A stretch of 51,930 nt of DNA from Anaerolineaceae bacterium (GTDB lineage: Bacteria > Chloroflexota > Anaerolineae > Anaerolineales > Anaerolineaceae). Both the position numbers and the translations under genes were made by a program. The DNA is taken from contig JAAZOQ010000009.1 in assembly GCA_012797695.1 (NCBI GenBank), positions 1 to 51,930 of the forward strand, read 5' to 3'. The notes below the pieces were generated by a model. That model saw only the letters and a list, made by a program, of their open reading frames with translations, had not been told where the DNA came from and made no database searches. Of this stretch, positions 15,230 through 24,740 are shown piece by piece (position 1 is the stretch's first letter; every line of letters starts with the position of its first letter).

Positions 15230-16582
15230 TCAGTATTGGAGCACGGACCGATCGGCAATCTCCAGAGCCTGATCAATTACAGCAAAGCCTTCGCGTAATT
15301 GTTCTTCGCTGATGATCAGGGGCGGCAAGATCAGGATCGTGTGCCAGTGCGTATAAAGATAAACTCCGTGATCGAGCAGGTATTTTTTGACCTCATTCAT
15401 CACCGGGCTGCTCTTGCCAAATTCTGCCAGCGGCTCGCGGGTTTGTCGATCTTTCACCAGTTCCAGAATTCCGAACAGGCCAATCGACCGGCCTTCCCCT
15501 ACACTCGGATGTTTCTGTGCCATCTCAGTCAGACACTGTTTGAGCACTTCACCCATCTGAGCTGCATGCTCTACCAGATGATCCTGCTGCATCACCTGGA
15601 TGGTGGCAATGGCCGCCGCCAATGAGATCGGATGACCATTATAAGTCAGGCCACCCTCATAAACTCGATCATTAAACTTAGATGCAATTTCTGGCCTTAA
15701 AGCGACAGCTCCCAGCGGGGCATATCCCGAAGTTAAACCCTTAGCCATGGTCAGAATGTCTGGATGGACGTTCCAATGATCCACCGCAAACCATTTGCCA
15801 GTGCGGCCAAACCCGCTCATGACCTCGTCGGCGATCATCACAATGCCATAACGGTCACAAATCTCGCGTACTCCCTGCATGTACCCTTCGGGCGGAATGA
15901 TGACCCCATTGGTACCCGTGACGCTTTCCATAAGGATACCGGCAATGGTGTCCGGGTTCTCGTACTGGATGATCTCTTCAAGATGCGCCAGGTAATCGCG
16001 GCAGAAATCCGCTTCAGAAATCTCAGGGTTGCCGCGGTGAAAGGTCGACCGGTAACGATAAGGATCCAGAAAATGTACCACCCCTGGCATGACTGTCGGT
16101 TCCCAGGCAGTGCGCCGCGGATCGCCCGTGACTGCCACTGCCCCATAAGAGGCACCGTGATAAGAGCGGTAACGCGCCAGGATCTTGCTCTTACCGGTAT
16201 AAGCCCGGGCAAACTTGATGGCATTCTCGTTGGCATCCGCGCCGCCCAGAGTATAGAGAAATTTACTCAGCCCAGCCGGGGTGATCTCTTCCAGCAGTTT
16301 TCCCAGCAGAGCGCGCGGCTTGGTCGCCATTCCCGGCCCGGCAAAGGGCAATTCACGCGCCTGATCGACCATCGCCTCGATGACACGCTCATCGCCATGA
16401 CCAATGTTGACGCACATGACCATCGAATTAAAATCCAGATAGCGTTTGCCTTCCACGTCCCAGAAATATACCCCCTTGGCCTTTTTAATGGCAATTGGTG
16501 AAACATGTGCCTGGGCCGACCAGGTCCAAAAGTTGTGCTGCAGCGACAGCGGCAGGATTTCAGAATCAGGAAGATCGATCAT
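15230..16582 (-). CDS. Class III PLP-dependent aminotransferase, possibly taurine/beta-alanine:pyruvate type
   Basis: A 450-aa fold-type I aminotransferase. The PLP-binding lysine is K281 in DILTMAKGLTSGYAPLG, and the PLP-ring aspartate is in IADEVMSGFGRTG. LYTLGGADANENAIKFAR and YRSYHGASYGA are the usual phosphate-contacting segments. The overall sequence resembles taurine:pyruvate and omega-amino acid:pyruvate aminotransferases more than ornithine or glutamate-semialdehyde enzymes, but the substrate cannot be fixed from the sequence. No sulfoacetaldehyde-processing gene is nearby. GAGGT precedes the ATG by about 8 nt. It probably heads an operon with trxB. Confidence 0.85.
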   Translation of the reverse strand: MIDLPDSEILPLSLQHNFWTWSAQAHVSPIAIKKAKGVYFWDVEGKRYLDFNSMVMCVNIGHGDERVIEAMVDQARELPFAGPGMATKPRALLGKLLEEITPAGLSKFLYTLGGADANENAIKFARAYTGKSKILARYRSYHGASYGAVAVTGDPRRTAWEPTVMPGVVHFLDPYRYRSTFHRGNPEISEADFCRDYLAHLEEIIQYENPDTIAGILMESVTGTNGVIIPPEGYMQGVREICDRYGIVMIADEVMSGFGRTGKWFAVDHWNVHPDILTMAKGLTSGYAPLGAVALRPEIASKFNDRVYEGGLTYNGHPISLAAAIATIQVMQQDHLVEHAAQMGEVLKQCLTEMAQKHPSVGEGRSIGLFGILELVKDRQTREPLAEFGKSSPVMNEVKKYLLDHGVYLYTHWHTILILPPLIISEEQLREGFAVIDQALEIADRSVLQY

Positions 16583-16661
16583 TGCCAGACCTCAAATGAA
16601 AGAAATGGATTGATCTTATCCTAGCATAAAACAAAACCAGACGAAATGATTTTCAGGAAAC

Positions 16662-16692
16662 AAAAAGTGGAAAGGGGTTGACCTTTCCACTT
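16662..16692 (-). terminator. Rho-independent terminator after the cyclase gene
   Basis: An 11-bp perfect stem (AAGTGGAAAGG / CCTTTCCACTT) with a 6-nt loop. On the minus strand it runs into TTTTTG, just past the cyclase stop, so the capA-cyclase unit is separate from the aminotransferase-trxB unit. Confidence 0.85.
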
Positions 16693-16698
16693 GGATAG

Positions 16699-17334
16699 CT
16701 AACTTTCCATCAATACTGCTCTGGCAGGCGCGCCATCCGAACCTTCGAGCTTGAGCGGCAGACAAGCCAGGGTATATTTCCCGGCACTGGCATCGGCCAG
16801 GTTCAGGCCCTCGACAATGACGATTCCCGCACCCAGCAAAACGTTGTGCGTCGGACCGCTCTTCTTGTAAGGGGCAATGGAAAGATAATCCAGTCCCACC
16901 AGTTTGGTCTTACGCTCCGCCAGGAAACGCGCGCCGCTTTCATCGATTCCCACAAAAGTGGTATTGAAAGGGGCATTGGGATCCTTCCACAGCTCTGAAT
17001 TACGCGTTTTGAACAAGATGCGCTCGACCACCGGTTCCAGTTTAAGCTGCTTCAGCACCTCTTCGTTGATGACCTCCACGCTGCTGGGCAACTGCACCAC
17101 CTGTGCGGGGCCAACCAGCGCGTCCAGAGGCAGGCTCTCGATCGTGCCGCCATCGGGCAGAAAATGATAGGGCGCATCTACGTGAGTGCCGGTATGGGCA
17201 CTGCAAGCTAACAGAGTGACATTGGCATGGGCACCTTCTTCGATCTTGGCACGACGGTGCAGATCGACTTCAGGGTCGCCCGGCCAGACCGGCATTCCCG
17301 GTCGGATTGTAACTGAAATATCAATGATTCTCAT
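16699..17334 (-). CDS. Cyclase family / kynurenine formamidase-like metal hydrolase
   Basis: A 211-aa protein of the cyclase (KynB-like) family. It begins IIDISVTIRPGMPVWPGDP and carries the metal-binding motif HTGTHVDAPYHF (about 47-58) that defines the family. Known members hydrolyse amides or cyclic esters, for example N-formylkynurenine; the substrate here is unknown and no tryptophan catabolic genes are nearby. I start at ATG 17334, where TTGGAGCG provides a ribosome-binding site. The start lies 14 nt inside the end of the upstream CapA-like gene, so translational coupling is likely. Confidence 0.85.
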   Translation of the reverse strand: MRIIDISVTIRPGMPVWPGDPEVDLHRRAKIEEGAHANVTLLACSAHTGTHVDAPYHFLPDGGTIESLPLDALVGPAQVVQLPSSVEVINEEVLKQLKLEPVVERILFKTRNSELWKDPNAPFNTTFVGIDESGARFLAERKTKLVGLDYLSIAPYKKSGPTHNVLLGAGIVIVEGLNLADASAGKYTLACLPLKLEGSDGAPARAVLMES

Positions 17335-18994
17335 TTTTTTCGCTCCAAATACTACCACTAAATACTTTGCTCAAGAAATCTGCCCGCTGATCCGTGGTCA
17401 TAGGTGTCGGCTGTGCCCAGTCGACCAGATAGGCAGTGTACAACTGCGTACTGATATATTTTCCATCATAAATGACGTGTTTGTCAATAAACTCACGACG
17501 AATGTCGTCCCCTACCCCTTCATAGGTCATCATGTCGAACAGGAAATTGCCCGGGCCGTAATGGATCAGGCTGTTGCCCTCAAACTGGAACCCCATTGCA
17601 TAATGCGACTGAGAACCACTGACAATATCTGCCCCGGCTGCCGCAGCATTCCGAAAATCGCTGGCGATTTGATCGCCATAGAGGTAGGTATACACCTCGA
17701 ACTGCTGGAAAGTCGCCACCACCACGTAACCTTCCGCTTTCAACTCGGAGATGGTTTTGTTGTAGTAATCCATATCACACTCGGCGCTGCCGGCACTGCT
17801 ATCGGTAGCCCAATCTGTGGACGGGCCTTCAGGATTGCAGCCGATGAAGGCAATTTTATTGCCGTTAACCTCAATTTTGACCGGGGCTTTGGCCTCGTCT
17901 TCCGTCTTACCGCCGCCAAACGTGTACCATCCCAGCGCTTTGTAGGTATCGATGGTGGAATCCAGGTACTGGGAACCGTAGTCATTTTCATGGTTGCCCG
18001 TCAGTTCCACCACGTTGACACCCAGATCCTGCAGGGTTTGTAAATATTTTGGCGCCGAGCAGAAGCGCAGCCCCACCTGGGCATAATCCGGGAAGGGGCA
18101 ATCTTCATTGAAGGAAACCTCATTGCTGACATGGATTAAATCAGCGTTCTTGAACCAATCTTTGACCTTTTCAATCGGGTAATCGAGGCTTTTGATCTCC
18201 ATCTTATAGGCAATGGCACGCACCAGTGCGGTAGTGCCCGTCATCATCAACACAGTCATCTTGGATTCGTCCCGATTGGTAGCCGGCACCTGTGCCAGTA
18301 GTGCGGTAACCGCCTGCTGAACTACCGCATCCTGACGCGCACTTTGAAAGACAAAGTCCGCTTTCAGCGGATAGTTTTGCACATCCAGCGGTTTATCCAG
18401 TGGGCTGAGGCCATCCAACTGAATCACTTTCCAGCGCGGGGTCAGGGCATCGAAGGGTACAATCGCCCAGGTTTTAAGAGATTGGAAGTCATTGGTTTCC
18501 AGCGCGCTGGCATCCACCACCGTCACGGTATCTGTCGAAGCGATTCCCCATAAGGCATCGAAAATCGCTTTGGTTTCACTGCTTACCTGCAGTTTTTCAA
18601 AGCTGCCATCCTCAGGGAGCGTACCCAGCCAGGCCGCCTTTAACGTCTCGAGCGAAACGTTATCCGTCACGGTTGGGAAAGGCGCAACCAATGCATAGAC
18701 CCATTCGATCTGCCCCAGAGAACCCTCCAAAGAGCCAGAAGCAGCCAAAGTCAACTCAAGGTTAGCAGCAGCCTCATTTGCTGACCCCTGCAGCACCTGA
18801 CTGCTTTGAATTTCATTTTGCAGAGAAGCCGGCACCTCTGGCGAGACCCACAACACCGGGGCCGGTTCCACTGTAGCAGTGGGGCTTGCCACCGGGGTCG
18901 CAGTTTCAGAAACCACAGCTTGCGGAGCGCAACTATTCAGAAAAATCGTGAAGATCACGAGAATAAGCAACGAAAGAGATAAAGTGCGTTTCAA
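17321..18994 (-). CDS. CapA-family (PGA_cap) metallophosphoesterase-like lipoprotein
   Basis: A 557-aa exported lipoprotein: signal peptide of 21 residues with lipobox FLNSC (Cys22), then a Thr/Pro/Val-rich spacer. The N-terminal half (about 45-250) resembles a periplasmic substrate-binding fold and the C-terminal half (about 255-540) is a PGA_cap domain, with VELTGNHENDYG, IAFIGCNPEGP and GSQSHYAMGFQFEGNSLIHYGPGNFLFD. CapA proteins were named for poly-gamma-glutamate capsule synthesis, but most lack that context and may be phosphoesterases. None of the capB or capC genes are present here. The start codon is TTG 18994, supported by a strong GGAGG 7 nt upstream. Confidence 0.85.
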   Translation of the reverse strand: MKRTLSLSLLILVIFTIFLNSCAPQAVVSETATPVASPTATVEPAPVLWVSPEVPASLQNEIQSSQVLQGSANEAAANLELTLAASGSLEGSLGQIEWVYALVAPFPTVTDNVSLETLKAAWLGTLPEDGSFEKLQVSSETKAIFDALWGIASTDTVTVVDASALETNDFQSLKTWAIVPFDALTPRWKVIQLDGLSPLDKPLDVQNYPLKADFVFQSARQDAVVQQAVTALLAQVPATNRDESKMTVLMMTGTTALVRAIAYKMEIKSLDYPIEKVKDWFKNADLIHVSNEVSFNEDCPFPDYAQVGLRFCSAPKYLQTLQDLGVNVVELTGNHENDYGSQYLDSTIDTYKALGWYTFGGGKTEDEAKAPVKIEVNGNKIAFIGCNPEGPSTDWATDSSAGSAECDMDYYNKTISELKAEGYVVVATFQQFEVYTYLYGDQIASDFRNAAAAGADIVSGSQSHYAMGFQFEGNSLIHYGPGNFLFDMMTYEGVGDDIRREFIDKHVIYDGKYISTQLYTAYLVDWAQPTPMTTDQRADFLSKVFSGSIWSEKNENH

Positions 18995-19078
18995 AGAATT
19001 CCTCCAGTAACATAAGTCGTTCCCATTATAAACCTGCGCAATTAATTATTCCTGATAGTTCCTGAGAGACTTTATCGA

Positions 19079-19084
19079 TATAAT
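19079..19084 (+). promoter_or_regulatory. -10 box of the thiolase gene
   Basis: TATAAT, about 28 nt before ATG 19113, with an AAAGGA ribosome-binding site between them. Confidence 0.5.
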
Positions 19085-19112
19085 TTTCTCTGATGAAACG
19101 AAAGGATGCCTC

Positions 19113-20270
19113 ATGCGCGAAGTTGCTGTGATCGGAATTGGACAAACACGAGTTGAAGAACAATGGGAAAAATCTCTGCGTGAACTGGCCGGGGATGCCG
19201 CCCTGGCTGCCTTGCACAACTCCGGTCTGGATCGCGTTCACGCGGTGTACGTCGGCAATATGATGTCAGGCTCAGCCAATTTGCAGCAGCACCTGGGCGC
19301 TTACATCGCCGATTGGATCGGCATGCGCTACGCTGAAGGGCTGCGCATTGAAGCCGCCTGCAGTTCAGGTGCTGCGACCTTCCGCAGCGCAGTCATGGCC
19401 GTCGCTTCGGGGCAGGTAGACAGCGCCCTGGCAGTAGGGGTCGAAAAGATGACCGATTCGCCCAGTGCGGAGATTACCGCTGAACTGGCGACTGCCGCAG
19501 ACGCTGATTGGGAAGCCGCTCAGGGGCTTTCCTTCGTTGCCTTGAACGCACTCATCATGCGCCGCTATATGTACGAATACGGCTGGAAGAAAGAAGATTT
19601 TGCCGCTTTTTCCATCAATGCCCACGCCAACGCGGTGCATAACTCCTTTGCCCGCTTTCATGAGCCTATCACGCTTGAAGGTTATCAAAAAGCCGGCATG
19701 GTAGCGGACCCCATTAATTTGCTGGACGCTTCTGCCATTGGAGACGGCGCTGCCGCGGCGATTCTGGTACCGCTGGAATACGTGCAGGCCAACCGCGGCA
19801 TTCCACTGGTTAAGGTAGCCGCTTCCGCCGCCGCCACGGATTCCATTGCCATCGACCAGCGTCACGATCCATTATGGCTGAAAGCTGCCGAGATATCCGG
19901 CAAGAAGGCCTATGCCCAGGCCGGGCTCAGCCCACAAGAGATCGACCTTTTCGAACTGCATGATGCCTTCTCGATCATGGCCGCGCTCTCCCTTGAAGCC
20001 AATGGTTTTGCCGAGCGCGGACAAGGTCCACGATTGGCCAACGACGGTGAGATCACCCCTGCCGGGCGCATCCCCATCGCCACCCGCGGCGGATTGAAAG
20101 CCCGCGGGCATCCGGTGGGGGCCACTGGCATGTACCAGATCGTTGAAGTCGTCCAGCAGCTACGCGGTGAAGCCACGGGCACGCAGGTGGAAAACGCTCG
20201 CATCGGCATGGCACAAAATATCGGCGGCAGCGGCTCGAATATCATTACGCACATTTTGCAAGCGATCTAG
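19113..20270 (+). CDS. Thiolase-family protein, SCP-x/archaeal acetyl-CoA acetyltransferase type
   Basis: A 385-aa thiolase-fold enzyme. It has the nucleophilic cysteine in EAACSSGAATF (Cys83) and the histidine motif KARGHPVGATG. It lacks the second cysteine of classical biosynthetic thiolases: the C-terminal segment reads GMAQNIGGSGSN. This pattern fits the SCP-x/archaeal group, whose members usually work with a DUF35 zinc-ribbon partner and HMG-CoA synthase; neither is visible here. The reaction is inferred to be acyl-CoA condensation or cleavage. AAAGGATGC precedes the ATG. It is monocistronic, ended by a strong hairpin. Confidence 0.87.
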   Translation: MREVAVIGIGQTRVEEQWEKSLRELAGDAALAALHNSGLDRVHAVYVGNMMSGSANLQQHLGAYIADWIGMRYAEGLRIEAACSSGAATFRSAVMAVASGQVDSALAVGVEKMTDSPSAEITAELATAADADWEAAQGLSFVALNALIMRRYMYEYGWKKEDFAAFSINAHANAVHNSFARFHEPITLEGYQKAGMVADPINLLDASAIGDGAAAAILVPLEYVQANRGIPLVKVAASAAATDSIAIDQRHDPLWLKAAEISGKKAYAQAGLSPQEIDLFELHDAFSIMAALSLEANGFAERGQGPRLANDGEITPAGRIPIATRGGLKARGHPVGATGMYQIVEVVQQLRGEATGTQVENARIGMAQNIGGSGSNIITHILQAI

Positions 20271-20283
20271 CTGAATACTCTTT

Positions 20284-20317
20284 GCCGCATCGGGAAGAAC
20301 TTCCGATGCGGCTTTTT
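20284..20317 (+). terminator. Rho-independent terminator after the thiolase gene
   Basis: GCCGCATCGG and CCGATGCGGC form a strong stem around a 9-nt loop, followed by TTTTT. Confidence 0.9.
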
Positions 20318-20342
20318 AAGCCTTTAGAACAGATTTTCATGT

Positions 20343-20348
20343 TATTAT
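20343..20348 (+). promoter_or_regulatory. Putative -10 box, leaderless
   Basis: TATTAT ends 7 nt before ATG 20356, immediately after the preceding terminator. It fits the leaderless pattern seen elsewhere in the window. Confidence 0.4.
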
Positions 20349-20355
20349 TGAGGCG

Positions 20356-21219
20356 ATGATTACCCCGCTCACTCCTGAACTTCTCCAGACGTATCGTGCG
20401 CAAACTTATCACACCCTTCCGCAATTACGTCTGAAAAATCCGCAGCAGGCCATCGAATTCATCAATGAAAGAGGGCTTGCCTACCTCTGGCCCATCAAAG
20501 ATACGGAATTCCCCAGTCTGTGGGCAGCGGCAGCCGGCAATCGGCCAGTGGCAGATGATCACGATGACCCCGGCCACATTACCTGGGGTTGGAAGGATAG
20601 TCTGCTGGATCAGAAGGTCTGGTACTATGCGCGCCTGCTCAAGCGCCGCAATACCTTTGTTTCGCTGGAACTGGCCCCTTACCTGTATGCACTTTCCCCT
20701 AATTACGGTTCTCCAGAAGATGATTTTGCAGAACAATATCAGATGGGAACCCTGACCCAGGAGACCAAACTGGTTTTCGAGGCCCTGCTCGAAAAAGGTC
20801 CGCTGGATACCCTCGCTTTGCGGAAAGCCGCGCATCTAAGCGGGAAAGCCTCCAACACTGCCTTCAATCATGCTCTCGATACCCTGCAAATGGATATGCG
20901 CGTGCTGCCAGTAGCCATCAGCGAAGCCGGGCGCTGGCATTACGCCTTCGTCTACGACCTTACCCACCGTTACTTCCCCGAACTGCTGGAACAGGCCCGC
21001 GCGATCGGTGAAAGCGAAGCTCGCCAGAAATTACTGCTCACCTACTTCCGCTCAGTTGGAGCTGCCACCGCTCGTATGGTGCAATCCATTTTCCGCTGGT
21101 CACCTGAAATCACAGCCCGTGCATTGCACCGCTTGGTAGACAATGGTACCCTCATGGCTGATTTGTCCTTTGCCGATCAAAAAGAGAGTTTTTTCGCGAT
21201 CCCCGATTTGCTTCGCTAA
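20356..21219 (+). CDS. Winged-helix protein, possibly AlkZ/YcaQ-related
   Basis: A 287-aa soluble protein. It starts with a helix-rich segment and FINERGLAYLWPIKDTEFPSL, has a central GHITWGWKDSLLDQKVWYYARLLKRR, and then two or three winged-helix-like units (TLALRKAAHLSGKASNTAFNHALDTLQMDM; SVGAATARMVQSIFRWSPEITARALHRLVDNGTL). The layout recalls AlkZ/YcaQ-type HTH_42 glycosylases that unhook crosslinked DNA, but I cannot confirm the catalytic QxQ motif. A DNA-binding or repair role is therefore only inferred. It is monocistronic, followed by the promoter of the large GH13-like gene. Confidence 0.5.
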   Translation: MITPLTPELLQTYRAQTYHTLPQLRLKNPQQAIEFINERGLAYLWPIKDTEFPSLWAAAAGNRPVADDHDDPGHITWGWKDSLLDQKVWYYARLLKRRNTFVSLELAPYLYALSPNYGSPEDDFAEQYQMGTLTQETKLVFEALLEKGPLDTLALRKAAHLSGKASNTAFNHALDTLQMDMRVLPVAISEAGRWHYAFVYDLTHRYFPELLEQARAIGESEARQKLLLTYFRSVGAATARMVQSIFRWSPEITARALHRLVDNGTLMADLSFADQKESFFAIPDLLR

Positions 21220-21246
21220 AATTTCCTGTGACTTTCCCGTTTTGGC

Positions 21247-21252
21247 TATAAT
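21247..21252 (+). promoter_or_regulatory. -10 box of the GH13-like gene
   Basis: TATAAT, giving a leader of about 30 nt with GGGAGAG before ATG 21288. Confidence 0.5.
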
Positions 21253-21287
21253 GGAAGTAATTCTGTTACACGCCCTGGGAGAGACTT

Positions 21288-24200
21288 ATGGAATTTCACA
21301 TATCAAGACAAAGCCGGGAGAAATTTCAATTTGACGATACTCTTTTTGCTCTGGATGGCAACGTCCTCTTCGCCGACTTGTATGCCGTACGCCTCTTTGC
21401 CAGCAAGATCAATCAGCAGCGCGACCTGATCCGGTTTCCCGAGCAGTCCGCCCGCGCCGGGCAGATCAACGCACTCGGCTTGATGGATGAGATTTTCCAC
21501 TACATCTTCTTTCTTTACCGTCAGCAAAAAAATCCGTCGCTCTTATCAACCCTATTGCAAAAGCTTGGAGAATCACTGGGGGGTAAACAATTAGATTCAG
21601 TTCTGCTGCTTTTTATCAAAGAATTCCCGCCCACCGCCGTTTACAAGAAAGAAATCTCCGCTGAAGATTACCTCATTGGTGAAACGAAGGATGTGCCCAA
21701 CCGCAATCTGGTGCTCGAGGAACTGGTGCTGTATTGGGTGACCGAACAAAATCCTGCTCTGAATCAATACGCTGAGCTTTTCGAAAGCCCGCAGTTGACC
21801 GAATCGCGGGAATACACTACCCTGTTCCAGCAACTCAATGAATTCTTTGCCGAACAGCCTCCCTTTGGACCAGAAAATCTGCCTCTCCTTGATCTGCTGC
21901 GTACTCCGTCCCGCCGTGTGCCTCATTCGCTGACCGGCCAGCTCGAGTACATTCGCGATCACTGGGCCGCCCTGCTGGGTGAATATTTTTACCGCTTGCT
22001 TTCCGGGCTGGATTACCTGAAGGAAGAAAACAAACTCTCCTTCGGCGGTCCGGGGCCTGCGCCTGTACCGGTCTATGATCGCAAAAGCTGGCTGGCGAAT
22101 GGTGCTGCCAGCGAGCGTATCGCCTTCAGCCAGGACCGCGACTGGATGCCCGGTCTGGTACTGATGGCCAAGAATACCTACGTCTGGCTCGATCAACTCA
22201 GCAAGAAATACCAGCGCGATATTCACACTCTGGACCAAATTCCATCTGAAGAGCTCATCACCCTGGCTGAAAGCGGAATTTCCGGTCTGTGGCTGATCGG
22301 GCTGTGGGAACGCAGCCAGGCTTCGGCTACGATCAAACAGTTATGCGGCAACCCGGACGCCATTGCTTCCGCGTATTCGCTGTATTCCTACGACATCGCC
22401 GCCGATCTTGGCGGGCAGACTGCCTACGAAAAACTGCGTGATGCGGCCAACCGCTGCGGATTGCGCTTGGCCAGCGACATGGTTCCCAACCACATGGGCA
22501 TTGATTCAGAATGGGTGCTGCACCATCCCGAGCGTTTCTTGAGCGTCGATCAGTGCCCTTATCCCAATTACTCCTTTACCGGGCCGGATCTTTCGAGTGA
22601 GGCCAACGTCACGATCCAGATCGAGGACCACTACTATTCGCGCACCGATGCTGCCGTGGTCTTCAAACGCTACGATCACCACAGCGGTAAGACCCAATAC
22701 ATTTATCATGGCAACGATGGCACTTCAATGCCCTGGAATGATACAGCGCAGCTCAATTACCTCAGTCGCGACGTACAGGAAGCCGTCTATCAGACCATTC
22801 TGGAAGTAGCCCGCAAGTTCCCCATCATTCGCTTCGATGCGGCCATGACGCTGGCCAAGAAACAGGTGCAGCGTCTGTGGTTTCCGGAACCCGGCAGCGG
22901 CGGCGCGATCCCTTCCCGCTCAGAACATGCCATGACCGCGGAACAGTTCGATGCTGCCATGCCCGAGGAATTCTGGCGCATGGTGGTGGATCGTATGGCC
23001 GTGGATGCACCGGATACGCTGCTCCTCGCCGAAGCCTTCTGGATGATGGAAGGTTACTTCGTGCGTTCACTGGGGATGCACCGGGTGTACAACAGCGCTT
23101 TCATGCACATGCTGCGCGATGAAAACAATGCCGGCTATCGCCAATTGATCAAGAATACCCTCGAATTCGAGCCAGAAATCTTGAAACGTTACGTCAACTT
23201 CATGAACAATCCCGACGAACGTACGGCCGTGGATCAATTTGGCAAAGGGGATAAATACTTCGGGGTTTGTACTCTCATGGCTACCTTCCCGGGGCTGCCC
23301 ATGTTCGGTCACGGTCAGATTGAAGGCTTTGCTGAAAAATATGGCATGGAATATCGCCATGCTTATCAGGATGAAACGGTCGATACAGCCCTCGTTGAGC
23401 GGCATCAGCGTGAGATCTTCCCCCTCTTGCACATGCGTCGCCTCTTTTCTGGGGTCGAGAACTTCTGGCTTTTCGATTTCTTTACCACCAATGGGCACGT
23501 AAATGAAAACGTTTTTGCCTTTACCAATGCATCTGCCGATCAACATGCTCTGGTCATCGTGAATAACAGCCTGCATTCTTCTGAAGGCTGGCTGAAGACC
23601 TCCTCGGCACGGCTCACCAGCGGTACTCTGGCCCAGAAAAGTCTGGCAGATTGTCTGGATTTGAGCGCCACTGCCCACAAATACCTGCTCTTCCGCGATC
23701 AGATCAGCGGCCTGCAGTATATCCGTCGTGTCGAAGAACTGCGTCAGAACGGGTTCCACATTCGCTTGAGCGGTTACGAATACCACGTCTTCTGCGACTT
23801 TCAGCTCGTTTCTTCGGATTCGCAGCACGATTACCACCGGCTGGCTGATTACTTAGGCGAAGGCGGCATTCCTGACATCCAATCCGGGCTGACCGAGCTT
23901 TTCATCCAGCCAGTTCTGCAGCCCTTCAAGGAAATGATCAACTCCGGTTATTTCAACTATCTGGATTCGCTGATCCAGACAGGAAACGGTTTACCCCCTT
24001 CTATCACCGCGGAGGCCCGTGAGAAGCTCTCTGCCTTCCTGCAGGGCATCGAAAGAGCTACTCACCAATCCCTGCATCAATTCGATCTGGCGCTTGAGAC
24101 CAGTTTGAAGGGACTGCAAACGGCAATTGCTCTGCCGGCAAAGCCGGCAGAAGCTCGTCAAAGCCACATGAAAAAGCTCGAAAACGCATCTGCCTATCTG

Positions 24201-24740
24201 GCAAATTCCTTTGCCGGCCTGCGGCAGCACACGCTGTTGGCCTGGACGCTCTTTGGACAGGTTGGGCTGGGCAGTCTGCAAGGCAGCCCGGAGCTGCTTT
24301 CACTGGCCTGGGCAGATGAATGGCAGCTTTACAAGACCTTTGCCGCCCTGCTGCGCAAACTGGGCAACGATGAGACCGAAGCCAATCACGCCATCAAAGC
24401 GCTGAAATTATTGACCACCCAGCACGACTGGTACCGCCAGATTGGCAATCAAACCACTGCCGAAATCGTAAAATCCTGGCTGACCGTACCTGAGATTCTT
24501 GACTTTCTGCATGTCAACCGCTTCGAGGACGTACTCTGGTACGATCACGATGCCATGCTCGATTTTGCCTGGTGGATGACCATGGTTGCTTATCTGGATG
24601 CCGAAATGAACCCCCAGGCAACCTCCTCTTCGTCAAGCGAGGTGTTAATGGGAGCCTACACTCTGCTGCAGGAAATTCTCCAGGCAGATGAATCTTCAGA
24701 GTATCAGATCGAGAAACTTCTGGATTTATTGAAAGTCTAG
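21288..24740 (+). CDS. Very large GH13-like (alpha-amylase clan) protein
   Basis: A 1150-aa cytosolic protein with no signal peptide. A GH13-type barrel occupies about 310-760. Region I is DMVPNH (397-402), the nucleophile region is IRFDAAMT (D517), the acid/base region is LLAEAFW (E582), and the third acid is in FMNNPDE (D643), where most GH13 members have NHD. About 300 residues before and 390 after the barrel have no recognised domain. The candidate activity is on alpha-glucans (hydrolysis or transfer). Its convergent neighbour is a GH57 protein; their stop codons overlap. I cannot assign a subfamily. Length is about twice that of an ordinary amylase. Confidence 0.78.
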   Translation: MEFHISRQSREKFQFDDTLFALDGNVLFADLYAVRLFASKINQQRDLIRFPEQSARAGQINALGLMDEIFHYIFFLYRQQKNPSLLSTLLQKLGESLGGKQLDSVLLLFIKEFPPTAVYKKEISAEDYLIGETKDVPNRNLVLEELVLYWVTEQNPALNQYAELFESPQLTESREYTTLFQQLNEFFAEQPPFGPENLPLLDLLRTPSRRVPHSLTGQLEYIRDHWAALLGEYFYRLLSGLDYLKEENKLSFGGPGPAPVPVYDRKSWLANGAASERIAFSQDRDWMPGLVLMAKNTYVWLDQLSKKYQRDIHTLDQIPSEELITLAESGISGLWLIGLWERSQASATIKQLCGNPDAIASAYSLYSYDIAADLGGQTAYEKLRDAANRCGLRLASDMVPNHMGIDSEWVLHHPERFLSVDQCPYPNYSFTGPDLSSEANVTIQIEDHYYSRTDAAVVFKRYDHHSGKTQYIYHGNDGTSMPWNDTAQLNYLSRDVQEAVYQTILEVARKFPIIRFDAAMTLAKKQVQRLWFPEPGSGGAIPSRSEHAMTAEQFDAAMPEEFWRMVVDRMAVDAPDTLLLAEAFWMMEGYFVRSLGMHRVYNSAFMHMLRDENNAGYRQLIKNTLEFEPEILKRYVNFMNNPDERTAVDQFGKGDKYFGVCTLMATFPGLPMFGHGQIEGFAEKYGMEYRHAYQDETVDTALVERHQREIFPLLHMRRLFSGVENFWLFDFFTTNGHVNENVFAFTNASADQHALVIVNNSLHSSEGWLKTSSARLTSGTLAQKSLADCLDLSATAHKYLLFRDQISGLQYIRRVEELRQNGFHIRLSGYEYHVFCDFQLVSSDSQHDYHRLADYLGEGGIPDIQSGLTELFIQPVLQPFKEMINSGYFNYLDSLIQTGNGLPPSITAEAREKLSAFLQGIERATHQSLHQFDLALETSLKGLQTAIALPAKPAEARQSHMKKLENASAYLANSFAGLRQHTLLAWTLFGQVGLGSLQGSPELLSLAWADEWQLYKTFAALLRKLGNDETEANHAIKALKLLTTQHDWYRQIGNQTTAEIVKSWLTVPEILDFLHVNRFEDVLWYDHDAMLDFAWWMTMVAYLDAEMNPQATSSSSSEVLMGAYTLLQEILQADESSEYQIEKLLDLLKV

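Noticed and set aside
15764-16501. 245-aa plus-strand ORF opposite the aminotransferase
   Set aside because: The minus-strand reading has every class III aminotransferase motif; the opposite frame has none.
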